A stretch of 34,586 bases of DNA from Clostridiaceae bacterium HSG29. GTDB lineage: Bacteria > Bacillota > Clostridia > Peptostreptococcales > Acidaminobacteraceae. Both the position numbers and the translations under genes were made by a program. The stretch is from contig JAUCFZ010000010.1 in the NCBI GenBank assembly GCA_030377915.1, positions 1 to 34,586 of the forward strand. The letters are read 5' to 3'. A model generated the notes under the pieces. The model made no database searches, had not been told where the DNA came from, and saw only the letters and a program-made list of their open reading frames with translations. This document shows, in pieces, positions 8,256-16,732 of the stretch (positions are counted from its first letter, which is position 1; each line of letters begins with the position of its first letter).

Positions 8256-9068
8256 TCACTCTAATTTCTGCTTAACTAAAGTAAAAATTTCATCATCAAC
8301 ATTTTCTTTTAAGTATTGCAATATCTTACTTTGTTCAGTCTCAGGTAACGTTTCAATTATTATTATTAAATCATCAACTTCTCCCATTTCAAGGTCCTTA
8401 AAATCAAACTTGTTAAATTTTTCTCGCACTATTCTTTCGGCATCATTTTTAGTAAAAATTAATTCATAGGTTACTTTATCTTCTTCAAAATTTATAGTTT
8501 GAAAAAATAAGTTTGAAAAATCTAATAAAAGCACCATATTATCTGAATCAAAATATTTAACCTTTTCAATATCCAACTCATTAATTGCAGTTGTAATTAT
8601 TTCTTTTACAATGAAATCAGGCAATTTTAATTTACTTACTTTAGTATTTTCAATTTTAATCTCAGCAATTTTATTATTATAAATTAAGGAAATTTTACCA
8701 ATAAGTTCCATATTTAACTTATTTAGCTTGTACTTCTCAATTTTAGGAGTAACATTCAAATATACTTCAGCACTGCCTTTACTAATATCTACATATCCAT
8801 AATTAAATTTCACTAAACTATTTTCAAATTGTTTTAAAGTGCCATCAATAACCATATTCAAATCAGTTTCAGATATTTCATTAAAATTCGCAAAGTTCAT
8901 TTCATTCATATAATCAGAATACGAAAGTGAGTTTGTAAGTGTTTCAGATATCTCATTTGGAAGTTCTGTATTTGATGTGTGGATTAAAAAAATAAATACT
9001 CCAAATAATAATACAACTAACAAAATTAATACTAAAATAAATTCAATCAATCTTTTAATAAATTTCAT
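8256..9068 (-). CDS. Uncharacterised N-terminally anchored extracytoplasmic protein (YpmS/DUF2140-like)
   Basis: 270 residues. Residues about 8-30 form one strong hydrophobic helix with positive residues before it, so the rest is expected outside the membrane. The exported part is a run of amphipathic strands with VYLNVTPKI and KLKLPDFIVKEI, followed by an acidic C-terminal helix with no catalytic motif. The pattern of an anchored beta-rich domain ending in a helix resembles YpmS/DUF2140 proteins; this is a weak fold-level guess. GGAGG precedes the ATG. It is 14 bases downstream of the RarD-like gene and last in the nucleoside hydrolase unit; no terminator is visible before the PFOR promoter. 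Confidence 0.7.
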   Translation of the reverse strand: MKFIKRLIEFILVLILLVVLLFGVFIFLIHTSNTELPNEISETLTNSLSYSDYMNEMNFANFNEISETDLNMVIDGTLKQFENSLVKFNYGYVDISKGSAEVYLNVTPKIEKYKLNKLNMELIGKISLIYNNKIAEIKIENTKVSKLKLPDFIVKEIITTAINELDIEKVKYFDSDNMVLLLDFSNLFFQTINFEEDKVTYELIFTKNDAERIVREKFNKFDFKDLEMGEVDDLIIIIETLPETEQSKILQYLKENVDDEIFTLVKQKLE

Positions 9069-9082
9069 AATCCTCCCTTTAC

Positions 9083-9985
9083 TTATAAGCTTCTGTTCTC
9101 TTTATACATTGCATTAATGTAAATGATTATTCCAATACCTATTAATCCAAAACTAATCATCTGCGTTATTTCAAATGTTTCATTATATATTAAAACTCCA
9201 ATGATTAGAGAAATAGTTGGTGAAATAAACTGAATAAATCCTATTGATGAAAGTTTTATTTTTCTTGCACCTATTGCAAACCACCATAACGGAAGTGATG
9301 TAACAACTCCAGTCATAATTAAATAAAAAGTTATTAACGGTCCATCTGAAAAAAGATGACCTACATTAGTTATTTCAGTAAACAGTAAATATCCAAGTCC
9401 AATTGGCATTATAGCCATTGTTTCAATTGCCATACTTACTACTGGGTCTAAATTAGTTAATTTCTTTATTAACCCATATGCTCCAAACATAACAGGTAAA
9501 ACCATTGCAATCCACGGCAAAGCTTTAAATTTTACAATAATTACTAATACTCCTAAACAAGCAAATATAAATGATAAAATTTGATTTTTATTAAATTTTT
9601 CTTTTAAAAAAATCATTCCTAAAATTACACTTATTATAGGGTTAATATAATAACCTAAACTAGTTTCAAGTATTCTATTTGTATTAATTGCATATATATA
9701 TATAAACCAATTTGCACTAATAAGATATCCAGCAAAAACTGTTAGCCCAAATTTTTTCTTATCTTTCATAACTTCTTTTATTTCAGAAATCTTATTTTGA
9801 TATTTTAAAATAACTAAAAAAAATAAAAATGACCAAAATATTCTATGAGCAATTAATTGAATCGAATCAATATGTTTCAATTGCTTCCAAAAGATCGGTT
9901 GTACACCCCAAAAAAGATATGTTAAAAGAACAAATAAAACTCCTTTTAATTTCTCCGATTTTACAAAATCGTTTTTATCAATCAT
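9083..9985 (-). CDS. rarD: EamA-family transporter, RarD-like
   Basis: 300 residues with about ten hydrophobic helices arranged as two EamA repeats. The opening KGVLFVLLTYLFWGVQPIFW and the following AHRIFWSFLFF are typical of the RarD branch of the drug/metabolite transporter superfamily. The protein lies in the cytoplasmic membrane. RarD substrates are poorly known, so naming a drug or metabolite would be a guess. Its position directly after a nucleoside hydrolase (three bases between them) allows export or import of a nucleobase or related product. A GGAG lies upstream of the ATG. The symbol rests on family resemblance only. Confidence 0.8.
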   Translation of the reverse strand: MIDKNDFVKSEKLKGVLFVLLTYLFWGVQPIFWKQLKHIDSIQLIAHRIFWSFLFFLVILKYQNKISEIKEVMKDKKKFGLTVFAGYLISANWFIYIYAINTNRILETSLGYYINPIISVILGMIFLKEKFNKNQILSFIFACLGVLVIIVKFKALPWIAMVLPVMFGAYGLIKKLTNLDPVVSMAIETMAIMPIGLGYLLFTEITNVGHLFSDGPLITFYLIMTGVVTSLPLWWFAIGARKIKLSSIGFIQFISPTISLIIGVLIYNETFEITQMISFGLIGIGIIIYINAMYKENRSL

Positions 9986-9988
9986 TTC

Positions 9989-10927
9989 CTACTCCTTATC
10001 TCTGTTTTTTATCACATCAAATAGTATTTTTACAAGTTTATCCCGATCTACACCAAATAGAACTTTAACATTTTTTTCTTTTTTTAATCGATTTTTAAAA
10101 TCAACTACTGTTCTGCCATATGTATATTTACCTTCGCATTCAACATCAACATGGTACTCTTTTCCTTCAAAAATACTTGAATCAATTGCATATGCTACAG
10201 CACATATATCATGTACTGGAACTCCATTAAATTTCTCTTCTAAAGTTAAATAAAACTTATTATAATTTCTTAGTATTTCAGCAGCAAATTTACCAACTTT
10301 CCCAAGCTCAGCGATTTCATCAAATTCACTTTCATAAATTAATGATTTTTCTGTTACATCTAACCCAGCCATTACAATTGGAATTTTCGATTCAAAAACA
10401 ATCCTAGCGGCTTCTGCATCTGCAAAAATATTAAATTCAGCTGAAGGAGTTCTATTTCCAATAAAACTTGCTCCACCCATAATTATTATTTCTTGAATTT
10501 TTCCTAATAAATTTGGATAATTTATTATAAAAAGAGCAATATTAGTAAGCGGTCCTATTGCAATTAGTGTAATTTTATCATCCGACTCATTGATTATATC
10601 TTTTATAACCTCAATTGAAGTTTCTAATTTAGGCATCTTAATATCATTTGGTATATTTACACCATCAAGTCCAGTTTCACCATGAACATGACTTGCATCA
10701 CTGAGCTCATTAAATAATGGTTTTACAACACCTTTCCCAATTCTCATATTCTCATCTAAATAATTACAAATTCTAATTACATTTTTATAGGTTTTATCAA
10801 TAGTTTGATTACCTGCAGTAGCATTAATTGCTTTAATATCTAATTCATCATTTAAAAGAGCTAGAATTAATGCAATAGCATCATCATATCCAGGATCACA
10901 ATCTATTATTACTTTTTTTCTTTTCAT
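9989..10927 (-). CDS. Inosine/uridine-preferring nucleoside hydrolase
   Basis: 312 residues, the normal family length. It hydrolyses ribonucleosides to ribose and free base in the cytoplasm. The calcium-binding signature DCDPGYDDA lies at residues 9-17, GGASF and SAEFNIFADAEAA form the middle of the active site, GLDVTEKS follows, and VHDICAVAY carries the C-terminal catalytic His and Asp. All expected elements are present. The purine or pyrimidine preference (RihA, RihB, RihC or IunH) cannot be decided. It leads a three-gene unit with its own promoter, next to the ribose operon, so the released ribose can be phosphorylated by the nearby ribokinase. GGAGG precedes the ATG. Confidence 0.92.
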   Translation of the reverse strand: MKRKKVIIDCDPGYDDAIALILALLNDELDIKAINATAGNQTIDKTYKNVIRICNYLDENMRIGKGVVKPLFNELSDASHVHGETGLDGVNIPNDIKMPKLETSIEVIKDIINESDDKITLIAIGPLTNIALFIINYPNLLGKIQEIIIMGGASFIGNRTPSAEFNIFADAEAARIVFESKIPIVMAGLDVTEKSLIYESEFDEIAELGKVGKFAAEILRNYNKFYLTLEEKFNGVPVHDICAVAYAIDSSIFEGKEYHVDVECEGKYTYGRTVVDFKNRLKKEKNVKVLFGVDRDKLVKILFDVIKNRDKE

Positions 10928-10971
10928 ATTTCCTCCGTTCCCATCATATTAATTATATATTATTAAATGTT

Positions 10972-11000
10972 ATTTTAAAACGAAAAAAATACATTTCCAA
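10972..11000 (-). promoter_or_regulatory. Probable promoter of the nucleoside hydrolase unit
   Basis: On the minus strand TTGGAA (10995-11000), 17 bases, then TAAAAT (10972-10977), about 45 bases before the ATG. Two mismatches to consensus in the -35 and one in the -10, with ideal spacing. It lies downstream of the rbs terminator, which fits an independent transcript. Confidence 0.55.
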
Positions 11001-11075
11001 GTCTGATATTTTAACACACATAACTAACTATATTGCTACAATTCAAATGTGTAATCAAATTTTATCACCTTTTAG

Positions 11076-11122
11076 ATAAAAAATCCTCCTACTTATGTAT
11101 TTAGCATAAAGTAGGAGGATCT
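11076..11122 (-). terminator. Terminator of the ribose operon
   Basis: Arms starting ATCCTCCTACTT (11083) and ending AGTAGGAGGAT (11120) form a 12-bp stem extended by three further pairs after a one-base bulge. On the minus strand the stem is followed by TTTTTATCT. It sits 20 bases beyond the rbsB stop. Confidence 0.88.
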
Positions 11123-11140
11123 ATTTTTATTTCTCAATTA

Positions 11141-12868
11141 TTATTTAACTAACATTAATTCAACTGGAATAAATGCTTCTACAGTTTCACCATCTAAAAC
11201 TTTTTTAGCATTTTCAACACCAAGTGAACCAATTAATTTTGGTTGCTGAGCAACTGTTGCAGCCATTTCTCCTGCTTCTATTGATTTAATAGCATCTCCT
11301 GTAGCATCAAAACCAACTACTAAAATATCTCTTCCAGATGATTTAATTGCTTCCATAGCTCCTAATGCCATTTCATCATTATGAGCAAATACTGCATCAA
11401 TATTTTCTTGAGCCTGTAAAACATTTTCCATTACATTTAGACCTTCAGTTCTATCAAAATTTGCAGTTTGTCTTGAAACCACTTCAATTTCAGTAGCTGC
11501 AATTGCATCATTAAAACCTTGTCCTCTATCTCTTGCTGCTGAAGTTCCAGCAATACCTTCTAATTCAACAACATTTCCTTTTGAACCTAATTTTTCGTTA
11601 ATAAAGTTTCCTGCAAGTACTCCACCTGCAACATTATCTGATGCAATATGAGTTACAACTTCACCTTTATTAGCACCTCTGTCTAATGTAATAACAGGAA
11701 TACTCTTTCCATTTGCTTCTTTTACTGCATTTCCTACAGCATCTGAATCTGTTGGATTAATTAATATTAAATCAACACCTTGAACAACTAAATCTTCCAC
11801 ATTTGCTAATTCTTTAGCTGAATCATTTTCTGAATCTAATACAACTAATTCATATCCTAATTCTTTAGCTTTTTCTTCAGCGCCTGTTTTTAAATCTACA
11901 AAGAAAGGATTATTTAATGTAGAAAGAACTAATCCAACTTTCTTTGGCTCTTCTTTTTCAACTTCTTTATCACTACTTATTAATTGAAGTGCTACCGGTA
12001 CAAAAGCTTCAATTTCTTCACTATTAAGAACTTTATCTGCATTTTCAACACCAAGTGAACCAATTAATTTTGGTTGCTGAGCAACTGTTGCAGCCATTTC
12101 TCCTGCTTCTATTGATTTAATAGCATCTCCTGTAGCATCAAAACCAACTACTAAAATATCTCTTCCAGATGATTTAATTGCTTCCATAGCTCCTAATGCC
12201 ATTTCATCATTATGAGCAAATACTGCATCAATATTTTCTTGAGCCTGTAAAACATTTTCCATTACATTTAGACCTTCAGTTCTATCAAAATTTGCAGTTT
12301 GTCTTGAAACCACTTCAATTTCAGTAGCTACAATTGCATCATTAAAACCTTGTCCTCTATCTCTTGCTGCTGAAGTTCCAGCAATACCTTCTAATTCAAC
12401 AACATTTCCTTTTGAACCTAATTTTTCGTTAATAAAGTTTCCTGCAAGTACTCCACCTGCAACATTATCTGATGCAATATGAGTTACAACTTCACCTTTA
12501 TTAGCACCTCTGTCTAATGTAATAACAGGGATATTAGCGTCATTAGCTTGTTTTACCGCATTTCCTACAGCATCTGAATCAGCAGGATTAATTAATATTA
12601 AATCAACACCCTGTGTAACTAAATCTTCTATATTTGCTAATTCTTTAGCTGGATCGTTTTCTGAATCTAATACAACTAACTCATATCCTAATTCCTTAGC
12701 TTTTTCTTCAGCACCTGTTTTTAAATCTACAAAGAATGGATTATTTAATGTAGATAGTACCAATCCAATCTTACCGCCTTTTTCTTCAGCATCGTTATTA
12801 CTTGATGAACAAGCAACCATACTAAATAACATAACAAATACCATTAACATAACTAACATTTTTTTCAT
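11141..12868 (-). CDS. rbsB: Ribose-binding lipoprotein with two fused binding domains
   Basis: 575 residues, about twice the normal RbsB length. A lipoprotein signal peptide ends at the lipobox VAC (Cys20). Domain 1 (about 33-300) and domain 2 (about 310-575) are both complete periplasmic-binding folds with [19 protein letters not shown], [13 protein letters not shown], [18 protein letters not shown] and [11 protein letters not shown], joined by a short acidic linker ([11 protein letters not shown]). The two halves are in frame with an 831-base period, and 490 of 491 bases are identical between 11208-11698 and 12039-12529. Differences cluster in the N-terminal sub-lobe and at the ends. This implies a recent internal duplication or gene conversion. 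It should deliver ribose to RbsC/RbsA from the outer face of the membrane, possibly with two binding sites per chain. GGAGG precedes the ATG; last gene of the rbs operon. Confidence 0.93.
   Translation of the reverse strand: MKKMLVMLMVFVMLFSMVACSSSNNDAEEKGGKIGLVLSTLNNPFFVDLKTGAEEKAKELGYELVVLDSENDPAKELANIEDLVTQGVDLILINPADSDAVGNAVKQANDANIPVITLDRGANKGEVVTHIASDNVAGGVLAGNFINEKLGSKGNVVELEGIAGTSAARDRGQGFNDAIVATEIEVVSRQTANFDRTEGLNVMENVLQAQENIDAVFAHNDEMALGAMEAIKSSGRDILVVGFDATGDAIKSIEAGEMAATVAQQPKLIGSLGVENADKVLNSEEIEAFVPVALQLISSDKEVEKEEPKKVGLVLSTLNNPFFVDLKTGAEEKAKELGYELVVLDSENDSAKELANVEDLVVQGVDLILINPTDSDAVGNAVKEANGKSIPVITLDRGANKGEVVTHIASDNVAGGVLAGNFINEKLGSKGNVVELEGIAGTSAARDRGQGFNDAIAATEIEVVSRQTANFDRTEGLNVMENVLQAQENIDAVFAHNDEMALGAMEAIKSSGRDILVVGFDATGDAIKSIEAGEMAATVAQQPKLIGSLGVENAKKVLDGETVEAFIPVELMLVK
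11208..11698 (-). repeat. Internal duplication in rbsB, downstream copy
   Basis: 491 bases that match 12039-12529 except at 11499 (partner 12330). Offset 831 bases, exactly 277 codons. It encodes the larger, C-terminal part of binding domain 2. Sequence on both sides is clearly more diverged, so the edges look like gene-conversion tract limits. Confidence 0.95.
12039..12529 (-). repeat. Internal duplication in rbsB, upstream copy
   Basis: Partner of the repeat at 11208-11698, encoding the matching part of binding domain 1. The single difference (12330) changes one residue: Thr here, Ala in the other copy. Confidence 0.95.
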
Positions 12869-12901
12869 TTTATTCCTCCCATTTTTAAATTCAATTTATC
12901 T

Positions 12902-12920
12902 AATAAGCTTTCGCTTTATT
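12902..12920 (-). promoter_or_regulatory. Small intercistronic stem-loop between rbsC and rbsB
   Basis: On the minus strand AATAAAGC-GAAA-GCTTATT forms a short hairpin with a GAAA tetraloop and one bulge, overlapping the rbsC stop. It has no U-tract. It could stabilise the mRNA or set the ratio of binding protein to permease; this is inference. Confidence 0.35.
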
Positions 12921-13860
12921 ATTCACTATCTCTATCTATTAATACTGCAACTAGTATTACTATACCTTTTATAAGTAATTGATAATATGATGTTACATCC
13001 ATTAAATTTAATGCATTATTTAGTATTCCAATTATTAATGCACCAATTATAGTTCCAATTACTCCACCTTTTCCTCCTGCTAAAGATGTTCCTCCAAGAA
13101 CAACTGCAGCAATAGCATCAAGTTCATATCCTGAACCTGCCTGTGGTTGAGCAGATGATAATCTAGCAGTTACTATTAATCCAGCAACAGCTGCTAAAGC
13201 TCCTGATATAGCATACGCTTTATATTTAACTTGCATTACATTAATTCCAGATAATTTTGTTGCTTCTTCATTTCCACCAAGTGCATATACATATCTTCCC
13301 AATGATGTGTTTTTAAGAATATAATATGCAATTGCAAATACAACTATAGTAATTATTATTGGAAATGGTATTCCAAATACTTTTCCACTTCCAATAAATG
13401 AAAAAATCTCAGCTCCACTAAAATCACCTGTGCTTATAGGTCTACCATTTGTAAATATTAGAGTTACACCTCTAATAATTGTCATCATTGCTAAAGTTGC
13501 AATAAATGGTTGCACTTTTCCTTTTGCAATAATAATACCATTAAGGAAACCAATAAAAGCTCCTAATAAAATTGCAGATATTACTGCAACTATCATTGGA
13601 GTTCCTGAAGCAAGTAAACTTGCTGCGATTGCACCACTAAGTGCTAAAGTTGATCCAACAGATAAATCAATACCACCAGTTAATATTATGAAAGTCATAC
13701 CAGCAGCAATAACAGAATTTATTGAAGTCTGTTTAAAAACATTCAATATATTTGAAACAGTTAAAAATCTATCGTTTAGTACAGCTATAATTAGTGAAAA
13801 AACAATTAATCCAATAACTGATTTATATTTCATTAATAATTCTTTATTTTTTTTATTCAT
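12919..13860 (-). CDS. rbsC: Ribose ABC transporter permease
   Basis: 313 residues, typical RbsC/BPD_transp_2 length, with eight or more hydrophobic helices. The EAA-like region GINVMQVKYKAYAISGALAAV near 205-225, the GGIDLSVGS motif near 61-69 and VVLGGTSLAGGKG near 253-265 are hallmarks of RbsC-type permeases. It forms the membrane channel for ribose, probably as a dimer, driven by RbsA. Its ATG directly abuts the rbsA stop, with AGGTGA inside the rbsA end as ribosome-binding site, so the two are translationally linked. Confidence 0.95.
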   Translation of the reverse strand: MNKKNKELLMKYKSVIGLIVFSLIIAVLNDRFLTVSNILNVFKQTSINSVIAAGMTFIILTGGIDLSVGSTLALSGAIAASLLASGTPMIVAVISAILLGAFIGFLNGIIIAKGKVQPFIATLAMMTIIRGVTLIFTNGRPISTGDFSGAEIFSFIGSGKVFGIPFPIIITIVVFAIAYYILKNTSLGRYVYALGGNEEATKLSGINVMQVKYKAYAISGALAAVAGLIVTARLSSAQPQAGSGYELDAIAAVVLGGTSLAGGKGGVIGTIIGALIIGILNNALNLMDVTSYYQLLIKGIVILVAVLIDRDSE

Positions 13861-15357
13861 TTATATCACCTGTTCCCCTACTGCTAAACTCATGATTTTC
13901 TCTTGAGTAGCCTCTTTAATTGATAATTCTCCAGCAATTCTACCTTCATGCATAACAATAATCCTATCACTCATGCCAAGTATTTCAGGTATTTCAGAAG
14001 ATATCATTAATATTGACATTCCTTGTTTTTTATACTCATTAATTAAATCATAAATTTCTTTTTTAGCTCCAACATCAACACCTCTTGTCGGTTCATCCAA
14101 TATTAACAATTTAGGATTTGTTATTAAACTTTTAGCAATTGCAACTTTTTGTTGATTACCACCACTTAAATTTTTAACTTTTTGATTCATACTAGGTGTT
14201 TTAATACTCATTGAATCAATATATTCCTGAGCATCTTCTTTTTCTTTCTTTCTATCCAAATATCCTAATTTTCCTTCAATATTTTTAAGAGCAGAAATAT
14301 GAATATTTTCTTTAACAGAAAGACTCAAAATTAAACCATCTTTTTTTCTGTCTTCTGATACATACGCTATTTTTTTGTTAATAGCATCCTTTGGATTATT
14401 TATTGAAATCTCCTTATCATCTAAAATTAATTTACCGTATTTCAATTTATATACACCATATATTGTTTTAGCAAGTTCAGTTCTTCCAGCTCCCATTAAA
14501 CCTGCAATTCCTAAAATTTCACCTTCTTTTATACCAAAAGAAACATCTTTTAAATACTTGTTTTCTAAATTAACTGCTTGAAATATAGTTTTGCCAAATT
14601 TATGATTAATTTTAGGAAATTGTTCCTCTAGTTTTCTTCCTACCATTAATTCAATCATTTTATCTTTTGTTAAATTTTCTATTTTTTCTTCCTTTATAAA
14701 TTCACCGTCTCGCAAAATTGTAACATCGTCGCAAATTTCAAATATCTCTTCAAGTCTATGTGATATATATACCATGCTTTTACCATCTTCTCTAAGCTTT
14801 CTCATAACTTTAAAAAGACTTTCTGTTTCTTTATCTGTTAAAGCATCTGTTGGTTCATCTAGTACAATTAATTTAGCGTTTAATGAAAGAGCTTTCGCAA
14901 TTTCTACAAGTTGTTGCTTACCAATAGATAAAGCACCTACAATTTCTTTTGGATTTTCATTAAGTCCAACTTCATTTAAAAGTTTTTCAGCTTCAATATA
15001 AGTTTTCTTCCAATCAATTCTTCCAAACTTATTTTTAAATTCACGTCCAATAAAAATATTTTCAGCAATACTTAATTCGTTTATCAAATTTAATTCCTGA
15101 TGAATAATAGCAATACCTGCTTCTTGAGATTCTTTAGGACCTTTAAATTCAACAGGTTCACCTTTATAATAAATATCACCAGAAGTTCTCTTATAAACAC
15201 CTGTCATTACTTTTACTAAAGTTGATTTCCCTGCGCCATTTTCGCCAAGAAGAGCCATTATTTTTCCATCATATACATTTAAATGCACATTATTGATAGC
15301 TACAACACCAGGAAATTCTTTTCTAACATTTTCCATTCTTAAAATAATGTTTTCCAT
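13861..15357 (-). CDS. rbsA: Ribose ABC transporter ATP-binding protein (two nucleotide-binding domains)
   Basis: 498 residues with two ABC domains in one chain, as in RbsA/MglA. Domain 1 has Walker A GENGAGKST (38-46), signature LSIGKQQ and Walker B LIVLDEPTDAL. Domain 2 has the degenerate Walker A GLMGAGRTE expected in this family, signature LSGGNQQK and Walker B LLILDEPTRGVD. The degenerate second site is normal for sugar importers of this class. It powers ribose uptake from the cytoplasmic face. Nine bases separate it from rbsD; GGAGG precedes the ATG. Confidence 0.96.
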   Translation of the reverse strand: MENIILRMENVRKEFPGVVAINNVHLNVYDGKIMALLGENGAGKSTLVKVMTGVYKRTSGDIYYKGEPVEFKGPKESQEAGIAIIHQELNLINELSIAENIFIGREFKNKFGRIDWKKTYIEAEKLLNEVGLNENPKEIVGALSIGKQQLVEIAKALSLNAKLIVLDEPTDALTDKETESLFKVMRKLREDGKSMVYISHRLEEIFEICDDVTILRDGEFIKEEKIENLTKDKMIELMVGRKLEEQFPKINHKFGKTIFQAVNLENKYLKDVSFGIKEGEILGIAGLMGAGRTELAKTIYGVYKLKYGKLILDDKEISINNPKDAINKKIAYVSEDRKKDGLILSLSVKENIHISALKNIEGKLGYLDRKKEKEDAQEYIDSMSIKTPSMNQKVKNLSGGNQQKVAIAKSLITNPKLLILDEPTRGVDVGAKKEIYDLINEYKKQGMSILMISSEIPEILGMSDRIIVMHEGRIAGELSIKEATQEKIMSLAVGEQVI

Positions 15358-15366
15358 ATGTCCTCC

Positions 15367-15786
15367 TTAAAAAACAACTCCTGAGTGTAAAATAATATTG
15401 CTATATGGTGTAATTTCACCCGTTCTCACAATAGCTTTTGAATCACTCGTTAAAATCTTAAAATCCTCATGACTTATTTCTACAATTTTAATATTATTTC
15501 CTTGTTCTTTTTCAACTTTTTTTATAATTTCAATCGTTTCATTATATACTTTTAAATTATTTTCTTTAAATTCCTTAGCTACTGTAATAACCTCTACAAA
15601 TTGTTCTGTTAGAATTATTTCTAAGGTTTCAATAAACGAAGGAACACCCATAGTAAGTGCTAAATCAATTCTCTCTACTTCATTCGGAATTGGTAATCCA
15701 GAATCACATACCGTAATCATATCAGTGTGACCTAATTTTGAAATAACACTTGAAATATTTGAATTTAATAATTTTCCTTTTTTCAT
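15367..15786 (-). CDS. rbsD: D-ribose pyranase
   Basis: Interconverts the beta-pyranose and furanose forms of ribose for ribokinase. I take the ATG at 15784-15786 (139 residues) over an in-frame GTG nine bases upstream, because GGGTGA is well spaced for it and the usual RbsD length is 131-139. The catalytic His is in GHTDMI near residue 20, SGLPIP follows, and the C-terminal VRTGEITPYSNIIL is the family's conserved end. The upstream gene's stop lies one base before this start, so translation is coupled to rbsK. Confidence 0.93.
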   Translation of the reverse strand: MKKGKLLNSNISSVISKLGHTDMITVCDSGLPIPNEVERIDLALTMGVPSFIETLEIILTEQFVEVITVAKEFKENNLKVYNETIEIIKKVEKEQGNNIKIVEISHEDFKILTSDSKAIVRTGEITPYSNIILHSGVVF

Positions 15787-15787
15787 T

Positions 15788-16693
15788 TTATTCACCCATA
15801 AATTCCTTTAATTCTTCTAATGTTGGTAATGAACTCTGTGCTCCTTTTTTAGTTACTGAGAATGCTGCTACGTTTGTTGCTGTTTTAATTGCATCTTTTA
15901 TACTTTCACCATTATCCACACAAAATGCAATTGCACCTGTGAAACTATCTCCAGCTGCAGTTGTATCAATTGCTTTAACTTTTAAAGCTTCAAATTTTTC
16001 ATAACCTTCGCTGTTATAAAATAAACTTCCTTTTTCTCCCAAAGTAACAATTAAATTCTTCACACCACTATTTAACATCGCCTCACATGCATCTAATAAA
16101 TCATTTTCAGTATTTATCTTTATCCCAGACAATAATTCCAATTCAGACTCATTAGGAGTTAATAAATCAGTTAATGAAATAATTGATTTATTAAGTTTTT
16201 TAGCTGGAGCAGGATTTAAAATAGTAAACGTATTTGATTTTTTTGCAATTTCAAATGATTTTTCAACTACATCTAAAGGCGTTTCTAATTGTGAAACTAA
16301 AATGTCGCTTGTTTCAATTAATCCCTTATAATTTAATACATCTTCTTCATTAATATCAAAATTTGCACCCGGAATTACAACAATTGAATTGTCACCATTA
16401 TTATTTACCATAATAAATGCTAAACCAGTAGATTTATCACTCTTTTGTATATTTTCAATATTTACACCAGATTCATTTAAACTCTCAATCAGCTTAACTC
16501 CATATGCATCATTTCCAACTTTTCCAAGCATTCTTACATTTCCACCAAGTTTTCCAATTGCTGCTGCTTGATTTCCACCTTTTCCTCCCGGAATATTATT
16601 AAGACCATCTCCAAGTACCGTTTCTCCAACAACAGGTGTTATATTAACCTGTGTTACAAGATCCATATTTAAACTTCCTAAAACTGTTATCAC
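15788..16693 (-). CDS. rbsK: Ribokinase
   Basis: 301 residues, PfkB family. It phosphorylates ribose to ribose 5-phosphate with ATP in the cytoplasm. The N-terminal substrate motif GGKGGNQAAA (about 37-46) and the C-terminal PfkB signature with anion hole and catalytic base, DTTAAGDSFTGA (near 248-259), are complete. It starts with GTG, preceded by GGAGGTG. A perfect 12-base palindrome (16707-16718) lies just upstream of the ribosome-binding site. The arrangement fits use of both imported ribose and ribose freed by the nearby nucleoside hydrolase. Confidence 0.96.
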   Translation of the reverse strand: MITVLGSLNMDLVTQVNITPVVGETVLGDGLNNIPGGKGGNQAAAIGKLGGNVRMLGKVGNDAYGVKLIESLNESGVNIENIQKSDKSTGLAFIMVNNNGDNSIVVIPGANFDINEEDVLNYKGLIETSDILVSQLETPLDVVEKSFEIAKKSNTFTILNPAPAKKLNKSIISLTDLLTPNESELELLSGIKINTENDLLDACEAMLNSGVKNLIVTLGEKGSLFYNSEGYEKFEALKVKAIDTTAAGDSFTGAIAFCVDNGESIKDAIKTATNVAAFSVTKKGAQSSLPTLEELKEFMGE

Positions 16694-16706
16694 TTCACAC
16701 CTCCGC

Positions 16707-16718
16707 GTAAACGTTTAC
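16707..16718. promoter_or_regulatory. LacI-family operator inside the rbs operon (rbsR-rbsK gap)
   Basis: GTAAACGTTTAC is a perfect palindrome with the AAACGTTT core found twice in the rbsR promoter region. It lies in the 39-base gap between rbsR and rbsK, just before the rbsK ribosome-binding site. I see no promoter in this gap, so bound repressor would act as a roadblock or loop to the upstream operators. Confidence 0.7.
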
Positions 16719-16732
16719 CCTACGGTAAAACT

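Noticed and set aside
13430-13906. Open plus-strand frame of 158 codons
   Set aside because: Antisense to rbsC; lacks a ribosome-binding site and protein-like composition, while rbsC is clearly conserved.
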